Shown here: positions 55,115-63,889 of the stretch, piece by piece
Layout: every line of letters starts with the position of its first letter
Position numbering within the stretch: the stretch's first letter is position 1
Assembly (NCBI GenBank): GCA_034440455.1
Contig: JAWXCB010000054.1
Span: 66,842-130,841 of the forward strand
Origin: JAWXCB01 sp034440455
Lineage (GTDB): Bacteria; Bacteroidota; Bacteroidia; Chitinophagales; CAIOSU01
Length of the DNA: 64,000 nt
Reading direction: 5' to 3'
Notes under the pieces: generated by a model
The model's database searches: none
The model's input: the letters and a program-made list of their open reading frames with translations, nothing else
Told to the model about the DNA's origin: nothing
Program-made: the position numbers and the translations under genes

Positions 55115-56788
55115 ATGAAAAAACACATCCTCTCCACATTCCTGTTCACATTTTTTGCAACAGCGCTGTTAGCGCAAACAACCTTCGACCGTGTTTACCA
55201 GATTGTTCAAACTAAATGTTCTCCCACTTGCCATAACTACGGCAGCCCTGACGGCAACATGCGTTTAGACGGCACGAAGGAAGATGTGCTGGCAAATCTC
55301 ATCAACGTAACGCCTGATAACGATGCGGCAGATTCAATGGGCTACAAGCGCATTTTCCCGGGCAATGCACGCATGAGTTTTATGTTTAGAAAAATAAACC
55401 AGGGGCTTGATGTAAATGTGCATCTGCCTAACGGCTTTGGCGCACCGATGCCGAAAGATACCACCGTGCTCACCGAAGTGGAGCGCGAAATGATTCGCCA
55501 GTGGATCAACTTTGGCGCTGAAGATACCGGCTATGCCTATGCAGACGAACAACTGATTACGGATTACTACAACGGCTTTGCTGAGGCAAGAACACCCGCG
55601 TTGCCGATACCTGACCCATCGGATGGTTACCAGATTTATTACGGTCCTATTTTTCTTGCGCCCGGAGTTGAAGTGGAGTTTGATGGTAAGTTTTTAATGA
55701 ATAATCCAATTGATGTGGAAGTGCATCGCATGCACGTGGAGATGAACAAAGAGTCGCACCACATGGCGGTGTTTAAATACAAACCCGGTCAGGACACTTC
55801 TGTTTTTAACGGGTTGAAAAAAGTAAACAATATCGGTGATGCTGCGGCATTATTTTTCAGCGCTGATGTAGTGGCGCAATGGCCCAACTCACTTGAAGTG
55901 GAATTGCCGCAGGGAACAGCATTGATGTGGAATGCGAACGCTGCTTTGAGTATCAGCTACCATATTTTGAATTATAGCGACTCAATTATCGCGGCAGAAC
56001 TTTATTACAATATTTATACGCGCCCGCAGAGTTCAAGCACGATTCCGATGACTTCCTATCCCGTGCGCTATGATGGACACCCCGTTTATCAGGGCGGCTG
56101 GGATGTGTTTAGTCTTTTTATTACGCCAACAGGTGAAGACACTACGCTGCGCATTACGCAATACAGTCCAGACTCGACTTTTTATTGGAACTTGTGGAGC
56201 ATTCAGGCGCACACACACCAAATCGGAAAAGATTACAATGTTTTTCTGCGCAATCCTGACGGCTCGAAAGGACAAATTATTTACAACGGTAGCTACAATG
56301 TGACGCACACTTTTAATCAGGGATTCTACGATTGGGAACATCCACCGCTTCGCTATTTTGATCCGCCTCTTTCTATTGACCAAACTATCGGGATGATTCA
56401 CGAAGCTACTTTCAATAATAACACGGGCGACACGGTGGGCTTTGGTTTAAAAACGACTGATGAAATGTTTGTGACGTACATCTTTTTCACAAAAACACAA
56501 ACACCCATCGGCATTTTGCAAGACCGCGTGTTCAACGATGCGCATGTAAAAATTTATCCGAACCCGATTCAACAGCAAGCTTGGATTCAAATCGGACCGG
56601 ATGTGGTGTTGAAGAATGCCGAATTCCGCGTGTATGATTTGCAGGGAAAAGAAGTATTGTTGGTGAATAGCTTGAAGGAAAGGCAGTTCACATTGAACAC
56701 CAAAAATCTTTCCACCGGAAATTATTTCTATCGTCTGGTGAATGACGGGAAAGTGGCGGCTTCAGGAAAAGTGGTGGTGCAGAAATAA
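55115..56788 (+). CDS. Secreted copper type II monooxygenase-like protein with a T9SS sorting domain
   Basis: From the ATG at 55115 (557 residues; the frame opens at 55091, before the promoter would allow) there is a signal peptide ending LLAQ. A short cytochrome-like part has TKCSPTCHNYG, a CxxxCH rather than the usual CxxCH heme motif. The middle has copper-ligand patterns of the PHM/DBH type: HRMHVEMNKESHHMAVF and IQAHTHQIGKDYNVF. The C-terminal type A sorting domain starts VKIYPNPIQQQAW. It probably acts at the cell surface; substrate unknown. Confidence 0.82.
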   Translation: MKKHILSTFLFTFFATALLAQTTFDRVYQIVQTKCSPTCHNYGSPDGNMRLDGTKEDVLANLINVTPDNDAADSMGYKRIFPGNARMSFMFRKINQGLDVNVHLPNGFGAPMPKDTTVLTEVEREMIRQWINFGAEDTGYAYADEQLITDYYNGFAEARTPALPIPDPSDGYQIYYGPIFLAPGVEVEFDGKFLMNNPIDVEVHRMHVEMNKESHHMAVFKYKPGQDTSVFNGLKKVNNIGDAAALFFSADVVAQWPNSLEVELPQGTALMWNANAALSISYHILNYSDSIIAAELYYNIYTRPQSSSTIPMTSYPVRYDGHPVYQGGWDVFSLFITPTGEDTTLRITQYSPDSTFYWNLWSIQAHTHQIGKDYNVFLRNPDGSKGQIIYNGSYNVTHTFNQGFYDWEHPPLRYFDPPLSIDQTIGMIHEATFNNNTGDTVGFGLKTTDEMFVTYIFFTKTQTPIGILQDRVFNDAHVKIYPNPIQQQAWIQIGPDVVLKNAEFRVYDLQGKEVLLVNSLKERQFTLNTKNLSTGNYFYRLVNDGKVAASGKVVVQK

Positions 56789-56795
56789 AAGAAGG

Positions 56796-58313
56796 TTATC
56801 TCTTTTTCCCAAACAACATTCCAAACACCCCGCGCACTAATTCTCTTCCTATCTGCCGTCCGACTGAACTGGTGAGCGCTTGCTCTACCATTCCTTTTTC
56901 TTGTTTCGCGCTGCGTGATGATTGTGTTGTTGGAATTTGCTGCGAGGTTTCAACTCTTTGATTATTCAATCGCTCCGTAAGAATTTCATGTGCGCTGAGC
57001 GGGTCAACAGTTTTTTCATACTTGCGATAAAAATCAGACGACAAATACAAATTGCGGAATTCATTTTCCGGCAGCGGTCCCATCACGGAGCGCGGAGGAA
57101 CAAGATGCGTGATTGCAACTTCAGTCGGAATTCCTTTTTCATTCAGCACTGTAATTAGCGCCTGCCCGATTCCCATGGAAGTAAGCGCTTTGTCAATTTC
57201 ATAAAACTCAGAGCGCGGATAGGTCTTCACGGTTTTGCGCAGTTTATCCGCATCGTTTGGTGTAAATGCGCGGAGCGCATGTTGCACACGATTTCCCAAT
57301 TGCGCCAAAACGCTTTCAGGAATATCCATCGGTGATTGCGTACAGAAAAAAACGCCAATACCTTTGGAGCGAATGAGGCGAATCACTTGTTCAATTTGTT
57401 CGAGGAAAGCTTTGGGCGCGTCTTTGAAAAGCAGATGCGCTTCATCAAAAAAGAAAACGAGTTTCGGCTTATCCAAATCGCCCGCTTCAGGCATTGATTG
57501 ATAAATCTCCACGAGCAAACTCAGCAGAAAAGTAGAATACACCGCAGGCTGGCTTTGCACATCGGAAATATTCAACAAGCTGATTACGCCTTTCCCGTCA
57601 ATGCGCTCAAACAAATCATCAATATCAAAAGAAGGCTCGCCAAAAATACTTCCAACGCCCTGCTGTTCAAGCGCGGCAATTTTGCGGAGAATTGTTCCCG
57701 AAGTGGCGGTTGAAATTTTCCCGTAAGAATCTTTTATTTCCTCTTTCCCCGGACCATCTGCAAGATAGGTAAGCACTTTTTTCATGTCGTTCAAATCAAC
57801 AAGCGGCAGTTTTTTATCATCGGCATATTTAAATACGACTGATAATGTTCCTGTTTGAATGTCGTTGAGTTCAAAAATTTTTGAAAGCAGAATAGGTCCA
57901 AACTCAAGCACAGTTGCGCGCATCGGAGCACCTAATTTTCCGCTCAATGAATATAACTCAACAGGGAAACCCGTTGGCGCGTAAGCCATTCCTAATTTCT
58001 GTGCGCGTTCTTCCAACTTGGGATTTATGGTTGCTGCTTTATTCAATCCCGATAAATCGCCTTTCACATCAAGCAAAAAAACAGGCACACCCGCATCGGA
58101 GAGTTGCTCCGCAATGAGTTGAAGCGTTCTTGTTTTCCCTGTGCCTGTTGCGCCCGCCACCAACCCGTGACGGTTCATCATGCGCAACGGCAAATTCACT
58201 TTTGCATCTGCAATGATTTCCTGCTCTAACACTCCCGCGCCAAGATAGATGTGCGGCTCTGCGGAAGAATAGGATTGTTGGATTTTTTGGATGAAGAGTG
58301 CGCGGTCGGGCAT
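56796..58313 (-). CDS. HerA/DUF853-type ATPase
   Basis: The 505-residue protein is a FtsK/HerA-like P-loop ATPase with Walker A GATGTGK at 54-60 and Walker B KLVFFFDEAHLLF. FFCTQSPMDIPESVLAQLGN and a Gln-rich tail with a basic end (VRGVFGMLFGKKR) match the DUF853 (YjgR) group. These are single-gene DNA-translocase relatives with no known partner nuclease; I see no nurA neighbour. It is convergent with the preceding gene, 7 bases between stops. Confidence 0.88.
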   Translation of the reverse strand: MPDRALFIQKIQQSYSSAEPHIYLGAGVLEQEIIADAKVNLPLRMMNRHGLVAGATGTGKTRTLQLIAEQLSDAGVPVFLLDVKGDLSGLNKAATINPKLEERAQKLGMAYAPTGFPVELYSLSGKLGAPMRATVLEFGPILLSKIFELNDIQTGTLSVVFKYADDKKLPLVDLNDMKKVLTYLADGPGKEEIKDSYGKISTATSGTILRKIAALEQQGVGSIFGEPSFDIDDLFERIDGKGVISLLNISDVQSQPAVYSTFLLSLLVEIYQSMPEAGDLDKPKLVFFFDEAHLLFKDAPKAFLEQIEQVIRLIRSKGIGVFFCTQSPMDIPESVLAQLGNRVQHALRAFTPNDADKLRKTVKTYPRSEFYEIDKALTSMGIGQALITVLNEKGIPTEVAITHLVPPRSVMGPLPENEFRNLYLSSDFYRKYEKTVDPLSAHEILTERLNNQRVETSQQIPTTQSSRSAKQEKGMVEQALTSSVGRQIGRELVRGVFGMLFGKKR

Positions 58314-58329
58314 GATGAAAGTGTTTGCT

Positions 58330-58337
58330 CAAAAATA
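58330..58337 (-). promoter_or_regulatory. -7 box of the DUF853 ATPase gene
   Basis: On the minus strand TATTTTTG matches TAnnTTTG and lies 16 bases upstream of the ATG at 58313. Confidence 0.5.
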
Positions 58338-58360
58338 GCGAATCGGTAGTGCCTTAGGAG

Positions 58361-58391
58361 TTGACGCTAGCAGTAGTTAAAATTATTTTTG
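58361..58391 (+). promoter_or_regulatory. Promoter of the 58.5 kb accessory genes
   Basis: TTG at 58361-58363 lies 20 bases before TATTTTTG at 58384-58391, the spacing expected for the -33 and -7 elements of this phylum. The first gene follows about 83 bases later. Confidence 0.5.
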
Positions 58392-58474
58392 TCAATCAGA
58401 AAAAGTAATACCTTAGTTCCCGTTCTTCATTCATTGTCAATTATGGCATAACCTTACGGTTAATCAAACAGCCA

Positions 58475-58672
58475 ATGACAATGAAAATTCCAGACAACTT
58501 TCTTCCTCGTTTAGACAAATTGCTGATAAAAGCGATTGAAGATTACAAGGCAGAGGTAATAAAGTTAAATCCACTTCCATCTGCTTTAGTAAAAGCGTTT
58601 TACCTCACTCTTGAATTGGGCGAAAGCCGACAGAAAAAAGAGTGTTTTCCAATCTACTCAATTGAATCATAA
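58475..58672 (+). CDS. Small protein of 65 residues, first gene of an accessory unit
   Basis: The frame MTMKIPDNFLPRLDKLLIKA to FPIYSIES is open from an ATG at 58475; a second Met at 58481 could serve. It looks helical, with an amphipathic first half. No family is recognised. Its stop TAA overlaps the likely start of the next frame as ATAA, so the pair looks like a two-gene translational unit, perhaps originally ATGA. It could also be the remains of a longer protein. Confidence 0.5.
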   Translation: MTMKIPDNFLPRLDKLLIKAIEDYKAEVIKLNPLPSALVKAFYLTLELGESRQKKECFPIYSIES

Positions 58673-59265
58673 AAATCGCAAAAAATCAATCTGCAAGGGT
58701 AGAATCTTTTACGAAATCAATCCAAGACTTTATTAAAAAACATCTCTCTGCCTACGTTATCAGTGAAATGAAATTTCCGGAAGACATAAATGGAGACGTT
58801 GATTGTATAGCCTACTCCCCTGAAGAACATACTCTAATGATAATAGAAGTTAAACTGAGCAATACCAGCCCAAAGAAAGAGGCAGGTAAACATAGATGGG
58901 TGACCGATAAAATTGAAAAGAGTGTCAAGGGGCAAAACGATGAATTTATTGAGGAGTTCTGTATTTCCATTGATGACTATTTCGAGTTTCTGAAAAAGAA
59001 TATCGTGTTGAACAGCGAAACAGAAGTCGTCAAGGAAGACAATGGATTGATGACGGGTTCTTACATCATGGTTGACCCGGCAGGGAGATTTTTCGACAAT
59101 TCAAAATTCAGGCATCGTTACAGCAATCCGATTTTATCCGTGGGAGTTGAGCAAGCCCTTGCGGAAATTGAGTTTGATATGGAAAGATTCTTAGAAAGAG
59201 GAGGCCTGTATGAATGGGGAACATCTGTAGTACCTGATGATGGATTAATCAGGTTTCCGATATAA
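58669..59265 (+). CDS. Predicted PD-(D/E)XK-like protein with an ATA start
   Basis: The frame reads well from 58669 (IKIAKNQSARVESFTKSIQD), but that codon is ATA; the first ATG is at 58768. The upstream 33 residues are protein-like and continuous with the rest. Downstream GDVDCIAYSPEEHTLMIIEVK gives Asp, then Glu-x-Lys with spacing of a restriction-endonuclease-like active site. The C-terminal half holds GSYIMVDPAGRFFDN and GVEQALAEIEFDMERFL. Either ATA is used as a start here, or the ATG was lost and the gene is decaying. The function is not known. Confidence 0.55.
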   Translation: MKIAKNQSARVESFTKSIQDFIKKHLSAYVISEMKFPEDINGDVDCIAYSPEEHTLMIIEVKLSNTSPKKEAGKHRWVTDKIEKSVKGQNDEFIEEFCISIDDYFEFLKKNIVLNSETEVVKEDNGLMTGSYIMVDPAGRFFDNSKFRHRYSNPILSVGVEQALAEIEFDMERFLERGGLYEWGTSVVPDDGLIRFPI

Positions 59266-59278
59266 AATCAGAACTGTC

Positions 59279-59815
59279 ATGTTAAAAGAAACAAGAGAAC
59301 CCCGGACTTCTAAAATCACATTAAGCGGGTTAGCCGGTTCCGGGAAATGAACCGTGGGAAAATTGCTTGCGGAGAAATTGAGCTATGCGTATTTATCAAT
59401 GGGCGACTATTCGAGAGAATATGCAAAGGAAAAATTCAATGCCGACATCAACGCATTTCAGGCTATCTGTAAACAGCGACCTGAGATAGACCGGCAATTG
59501 GATGAGTCGTTCATTGAAAAATGCCGGAGAGCAGAACGGGCGGTGATAGATTACCGGCTTGGCTTTCACTTTGTCAAAAACGCATTTCACGTTTTCCTGA
59601 AAGTATCAGATGAAACAGCATCAAAAAGAATTGCGCTATCGGGCAGAGAGAATGAAAACGCGGAAAGCATCAGAAAAAGAAACAGCGCGATGAGAGAGCG
59701 GTTTATGAAAGTTTATGGAGCGGACTTTACCGATTTAAGAAACTACCAGTTTGTAGTTGACACGGATAATCTAAATCCCGCAGAAATCGTGATTCAAATT
59801 TTAGACAAATTGTAA
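59279..59815 (+). pseudogene. Cytidylate-kinase-like P-loop gene with a stop in its Walker A motif
   Basis: From the ATG at 59279 the frame reads MLKETREPRTSKITLSGLAG, SGK, then TGA at 59348-59350, then TVGKLLAEKLSYAYLSMGDY and on to 59815. The stop sits exactly where the family has Ser in GSGKST, one base away from TCA. The remainder matches archaeal-type CMP kinases: GDYSREYAKEK, RPEIDRQLDES, YQFVVDTDNLNP. A GTG at 59354 could start a shorter protein, but it would lack the P-loop. UGA is a normal stop elsewhere in this window, so this is a nonsense mutation or an error. Confidence 0.7.
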
Positions 59816-59845
59816 ATGGCGCTTACAATTTGTCCAAACAGGTTT

Positions 59846-60196
59846 TTACGCCACAAAACTATATTCTCCTTTTCCTTCAAGGCTTTGCAAAGCTGAATTG
59901 ATGGCGGCTGTTTTAATGATGCCTTTAAGTGATAAGTCTTCGTCTAATTCCGTCCACTCAATGCCAACGCCATTACCAACTAATTTCCATTTGTTAAGTT
60001 GTGCCTGCGATGCCTTCCGCAACCTATCGTAATCAGAAAGTCGGATTTTAAGCACCCTTGAGTTGCTAAGAATGACAAGAAGCATATTTAGTTTCTTGTC
60101 GGCTACCACGTTGGTAGCGCGCACCCCTTTTTCAAAAATCAGTTTGTCAAACGGATCGGGCGATCGCTTATTCACTATTTTTTTTGAAGTACTCAT
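59846..60196 (-). CDS. DUF2442-family protein
   Basis: The 116-residue basic protein contains the DUF2442 core: ATNVVADKKLNMLLVILSNS, LKIRLSDYDRLRKAS and VGIEWTELDEDLSLKGII. These domains usually stand next to DUF4160 and are suspected toxin-antitoxin or regulatory parts. Here it follows DUF4160 and overlaps it by 29 bases, so they are one unit. Confidence 0.85.
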   Translation of the reverse strand: MSTSKKIVNKRSPDPFDKLIFEKGVRATNVVADKKLNMLLVILSNSRVLKIRLSDYDRLRKASQAQLNKWKLVGNGVGIEWTELDEDLSLKGIIKTAAINSALQSLEGKGEYSFVA

Positions 60197-60401
60197 GCCA
60201 TTTCTTTTTAAGCAAATCAGAGTTCGAGCGGATACTCTTTTTTATTTCTCTCCGCTCACGAACAGTAAATCCATAGGAATAAACTTCTTCGATTGACGGC
60301 TCAAGCCAATATTTTGCATTGCCAGCGCCTTTGGTAACATGCACATGAGCCGGTTCTTCATTTTCATTGCTGTAAAACTTGAACTTATATCCTCGCTCCA
60401 A
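60168..60401 (-). CDS. DUF4160-family protein
   Basis: The 77-residue frame has the DUF4160 signature KFKFYSNENEEPAHVHVTKG, then AKYWLEPSIEE and FTVRERREIKKS. From the TTG at 60401 it begins MERGYKFKF. The open frame extends eight codons further, beginning with Ala then IIPVVFL, and its second codon, at 60420, is ATA; there is no ATG. A start at ATA would add the usual family N-terminus. It overlaps DUF2442. Confidence 0.8.
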   Translation of the reverse strand: MERGYKFKFYSNENEEPAHVHVTKGAGNAKYWLEPSIEEVYSYGFTVRERREIKKSIRSNSDLLKKKWHEYFKKNSE

Positions 60402-60489
60402 AAAGACAACAGGGATTATAGCTCAAGGTTTGTTCACTAAGTTAGTTTAAAGAATTTGGTACTCTTGCTGTTCCGCTATCCGAGAAAAA

Positions 60490-63309
60490 CTACCTGCTCA
60501 GATACATTGACTTCTGGCTATACAGCTTCCTGAAATAATCGTCTTTCAAATCTTTGATGAACAGAATTGCTTCGCCCGTTGATTTCATTTCAGGACCGAG
60601 TTCCACTTTCACTTCGGGGAATTTATTAAACGAGAATACCGGCTCTTTAATCGCGTAGCCAACAAGCTTCGGCTCAAAGGTGAAGTCGCTCAATTTCTTT
60701 TCGCCCAGCATCACTTTCGTTGCAACATTCAGATACGGAATCTTGTAAGCCTTGCAGATGAAAGGCGTAGTGCGCGATGCGCGGGGATTCGCCTCAATCA
60801 CATACACTTTACCGTCTTTGATTGCAAACTGGATATTAATAAGCCCGCGTGTATTCAGGGCTTTTGCCAACTGTCGGGTGTACGCTTTCATCGTTTCAAT
60901 CACTTCTTCGGGAAGGTTGAAGGGCGGTAACACCGCGCTGGAATCACCGGAGTGAATGCCCGCAGGCTCGATATGCTCCATGATGCCCATGATGTGCACC
61001 TGCTCGCCATCGCAAATCGCGTCAATCTCCGCTTCTTCAGCGCGGTCGAGAAAATGGTCAATCAGGATTACATTATCAGGCAGATGTTTTAATAAATTCA
61101 ACACGGTGCGCTCTAATTCTTCATCGTTAATCACGATGCGCATCCGCTGTCCGCCCAGCACATAAGAGGGACGCACCAGCACCGGATAACCAACTTGTTT
61201 TGCCGCTACGAGCGCTTCTTCTGCATTGTGCGCAACACCAAAACGGGGATACGGAATATCGAGCCTTTTCAAAAGCTCAGAAAACGCTCCTCTGTCTTCC
61301 GCCAAATCCATATCATGAAATGATGTGCCGATAATCTTGATTCCTTTTTCATGCAACTTCCTTGAAAGCTTCAAAGCAGTTTGTCCGCCAAGCTGCACAA
61401 TCACGCCTTCGGGCTGCTCGTGGTCAATAATTTCGCGCAGATGTTCCCAGAACACAGGCTCGAAATAAAGTTTGTCTGCAATATCAAAATCCGTTGATAC
61501 CGTTTCGGGATTACAATTAATCATGATGGCTTCGTAACCACATTCACGGATGGCGAGCACACCATGCACACAACAATAGTCAAACTCGATTCCCTGCCCG
61601 ATGCGGTTAGGACCCGAACCAAGCACTATTACTTTCTTCTTGTTGGAACGAATACTCTCGTTTTCAGAATCGAACGTGGAATAGTAGTAAGGTGTTTTCG
61701 CTTCAAATTCAGCAGCACAGGTGTCCACCAATTTGTAAACGCGCTTTATACCGAGTTCCTTTCTGCGTTCATAGACTTCATCTTCCGTTACATCATCCAT
61801 TACAAGAATCGCAAGCTGCTCATCGGAATAACCGAGTTGTTTTATTTCCTTGAAAAATGCAGGCGTGATTTCGTTCAGTTCAAATTTCTTTATTTCTTGT
61901 TCAGCCTGCACCAATCTTTGAATCTGCTGCAAAAACCACGGGTCAATCTTCGTAAGATTCTGCACCGTTTTCAGCGGTATGCCTAAACTGAGCGCTTCCT
62001 TTATTTTAAATATCCTGTCGTGCGAAGCATGTTCCAATCCATCCACGATATCTTCAATCCGCGAAGTTTGTTTGTTATCAGCGCCCAAGCCGATACGATT
62101 GTTTTCTAATGACTGGCAAGCCTTCTGCACCGCCTCAATAAAACTTCTTCCGATTGCCATCACCTCGCCCACCGATTTCATCTGCAACCCAAGTGTTTCA
62201 TCACAACCCGGAAACTTGTCAAAATTCCAGCGCGGAATTTTCACCACCGTATAATCCAAGGCAGGTTCAAAAAATGCAGATGTTGTTCCTGTGATTTGAT
62301 TTCTTAATTCATCCAAGGAATAACCGATGGAAAGTTTTGCAGCAATTTTTGCAATTGGATATCCGGTTGCTTTTGATGCAAGCGCTGAGGAGCGCGACAC
62401 GCGGGGATTGACTTCTACCGCAATCAGTTCTTCTGTTTCAGGATGTATCGCGAACTGCACGTTGCAGCCGCCTACAAAATTTCCCAGTGAGCGCATCATC
62501 AGCTTCGCCAGATTGCGCATGTTCTGAAAGGCAGTGTCGGAAAGCGTCATCGCGGGAGCGACTGTGATGCTATCGCCCGTGTGGATGCCCATCGGATCCA
62601 TATTTTCCACCGTGCAGATGATGACGATGTTGTCATTACAATCGCGCAGCAGTTCCAATTCAAATTCTTTCCAGCCAAATACTGCTTTCTCCACCAACAC
62701 TTCGTGAGTCGGTGAAGCTGCCAACCCGCGTTGCAGTTTTTCGTCTAACTCTTCCTTTTTCATCACGAAACTGCCGCCTGTTCCACCCAGCGTGTAGGAA
62801 GGACGAATCACCAACGGATAGCCGATTTGCTGCGCTACTTCCTTTCCTTCCAAAAACGAATTCGCAATTTTTGATTTCGCCACACCGATTCCCAAATCAA
62901 TCATCAACTGCCGGAATTTCTCGCGATTTTCCGCGATGTCAATTGCGGCAATATCCACTCCGATCAGTCTTACTCCATATTCTTTCCAAATGCCCAACTC
63001 GTCTGCTTCCTTGCAAAGATTCAATGCAGTTTGTCCACCCATCGTGGGAAGCACCGCGTCAATTTTTTGCTCTTCCAGAATTTGACGGATGGATTCAACA
63101 TTAAGCGGCAATAAATAAATGTGGTCAGCCGTCATGTTGTCGGTCATGATAGTGGCGGGATTGGAATTGATAAGCGTTACTTCAATTCCTTCTTCGCGTA
63201 ATGAGCGTGAAGCCTGCGAACCGGAATAATCAAATTCGCAAGCCTGACCGATAATGATGGGTCCGCTGCCGATAATCAGCACGGATTTGATGGAGGTGTC
63301 TTTTGGCAT
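60490..63309 (-). CDS. carB: Carbamoyl-phosphate synthase large subunit
   Basis: CarB makes carbamoyl phosphate for arginine and pyrimidine synthesis. The 939 residues hold two ATP-grasp halves: the first with SVLIIGSGPIIIGQACEFDY, IRPSYTLGGTGGSFV and VEVNPRVSRSSALASKATGY, the second with IVLGSGPNRIGQGIEFDYCC, VRPSYVLGGQRMRIV and VIEANPRASRTTPFICKAYK. It ends at RKLYSQKSMYLSR, so it lacks the ~130-residue C-terminal MGS-like allosteric domain of the E. coli protein. This is usual for Bacteroidota and removes the classic UMP/ornithine site. carA is not in the window. Confidence 0.96.
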   Translation of the reverse strand: MPKDTSIKSVLIIGSGPIIIGQACEFDYSGSQASRSLREEGIEVTLINSNPATIMTDNMTADHIYLLPLNVESIRQILEEQKIDAVLPTMGGQTALNLCKEADELGIWKEYGVRLIGVDIAAIDIAENREKFRQLMIDLGIGVAKSKIANSFLEGKEVAQQIGYPLVIRPSYTLGGTGGSFVMKKEELDEKLQRGLAASPTHEVLVEKAVFGWKEFELELLRDCNDNIVIICTVENMDPMGIHTGDSITVAPAMTLSDTAFQNMRNLAKLMMRSLGNFVGGCNVQFAIHPETEELIAVEVNPRVSRSSALASKATGYPIAKIAAKLSIGYSLDELRNQITGTTSAFFEPALDYTVVKIPRWNFDKFPGCDETLGLQMKSVGEVMAIGRSFIEAVQKACQSLENNRIGLGADNKQTSRIEDIVDGLEHASHDRIFKIKEALSLGIPLKTVQNLTKIDPWFLQQIQRLVQAEQEIKKFELNEITPAFFKEIKQLGYSDEQLAILVMDDVTEDEVYERRKELGIKRVYKLVDTCAAEFEAKTPYYYSTFDSENESIRSNKKKVIVLGSGPNRIGQGIEFDYCCVHGVLAIRECGYEAIMINCNPETVSTDFDIADKLYFEPVFWEHLREIIDHEQPEGVIVQLGGQTALKLSRKLHEKGIKIIGTSFHDMDLAEDRGAFSELLKRLDIPYPRFGVAHNAEEALVAAKQVGYPVLVRPSYVLGGQRMRIVINDEELERTVLNLLKHLPDNVILIDHFLDRAEEAEIDAICDGEQVHIMGIMEHIEPAGIHSGDSSAVLPPFNLPEEVIETMKAYTRQLAKALNTRGLINIQFAIKDGKVYVIEANPRASRTTPFICKAYKIPYLNVATKVMLGEKKLSDFTFEPKLVGYAIKEPVFSFNKFPEVKVELGPEMKSTGEAILFIKDLKDDYFRKLYSQKSMYLSR

Positions 63310-63364
63310 GTTGGTTTAATCTATGATAGTAGAAATTCAGAAATGGTTTATAAAAAGCTGCGGG

Positions 63365-63372
63365 CAAAATTA
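63365..63372 (-). promoter_or_regulatory. -7 box of carB
   Basis: On the minus strand TAATTTTG matches TAnnTTTG and lies 55 bases upstream of the carB ATG. Confidence 0.5.
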
Positions 63373-63875
63373 AAGATTTTGATGCTCATAAAGTCCCCCT
63401 TGCGCGAATGCTTTTGCGCATGAGCGAAAGGGGTTGCGGGAGGCATTTGTGCTTGGCAGGGGATGATGGTTTTTGCGCGTGGCTTTTCCCCTTTTAGGGG
63501 AAACACAAAGGGGTATTCACCGGTTTGCGCGTGTCCTGCTCCCGCAAGTGCGGGATTTCGGCATCCCCCTGAAGTAAATTAGCCTGTGTGAAAGAGAGAA
63601 GGAAAAATTGTTGACTGAAAACCGGTTTTTAGCTTGCCGAAGCAGATGTTCGGATTTACAGAGATGTGCTTTAGCAGCGGGTGAGTAGAGGCTGATTTAC
63701 GTTAATATCTGGAATCGCGCTGTCTGCTTACCGCCTCACAGTCAGAAATTTGAGGAATTTACGGGACGCAATGACATTAAACTGTAAGCAATTCTCATTA
63801 TTTTGAGAAGCCCCTTAACTTTCAATTTTTTTTTACTGGGATAATTTTTATTTTCAAGCCCCAAATCAAACTAAC

Positions 63876-63880
63876 AGGAG
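63876..63880 (+). promoter_or_regulatory. Shine-Dalgarno site of dndC
   Basis: AGGAG lies nine bases before the ATG at 63890. Most genes in the window lack such a site, which fits a gene acquired from elsewhere. Confidence 0.6.
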
Positions 63881-63889
63881 AGCATATTC

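Larger units (their letters stand above)
63310..63889. other. Gene-free interval between carB and dndC with GC hairpins
   Basis: No gene is supported in these 580 bases. They contain hairpin TTTCCCCT-TTT-AGGGGAAA (63485-63503) and CCCGCA-AG-TGCGGG (63541-63554). At 63394-63435 a broken palindrome of CCCCCTT and AAAGGGG type is followed by TTGCGGGAGGCA. These resemble the ends of the GC-rich element family. The right part holds the likely dndC promoter region, but I find no consensus -7 box there. Confidence 0.6.

Noticed and set aside
59348..59350. UGA read as an amino acid throughout the genome
   Set aside because: Several intact genes in this window (for example the IPExxxVDY gene, the DUF1295 gene and the HipA-like kinase gene) end in TGA.
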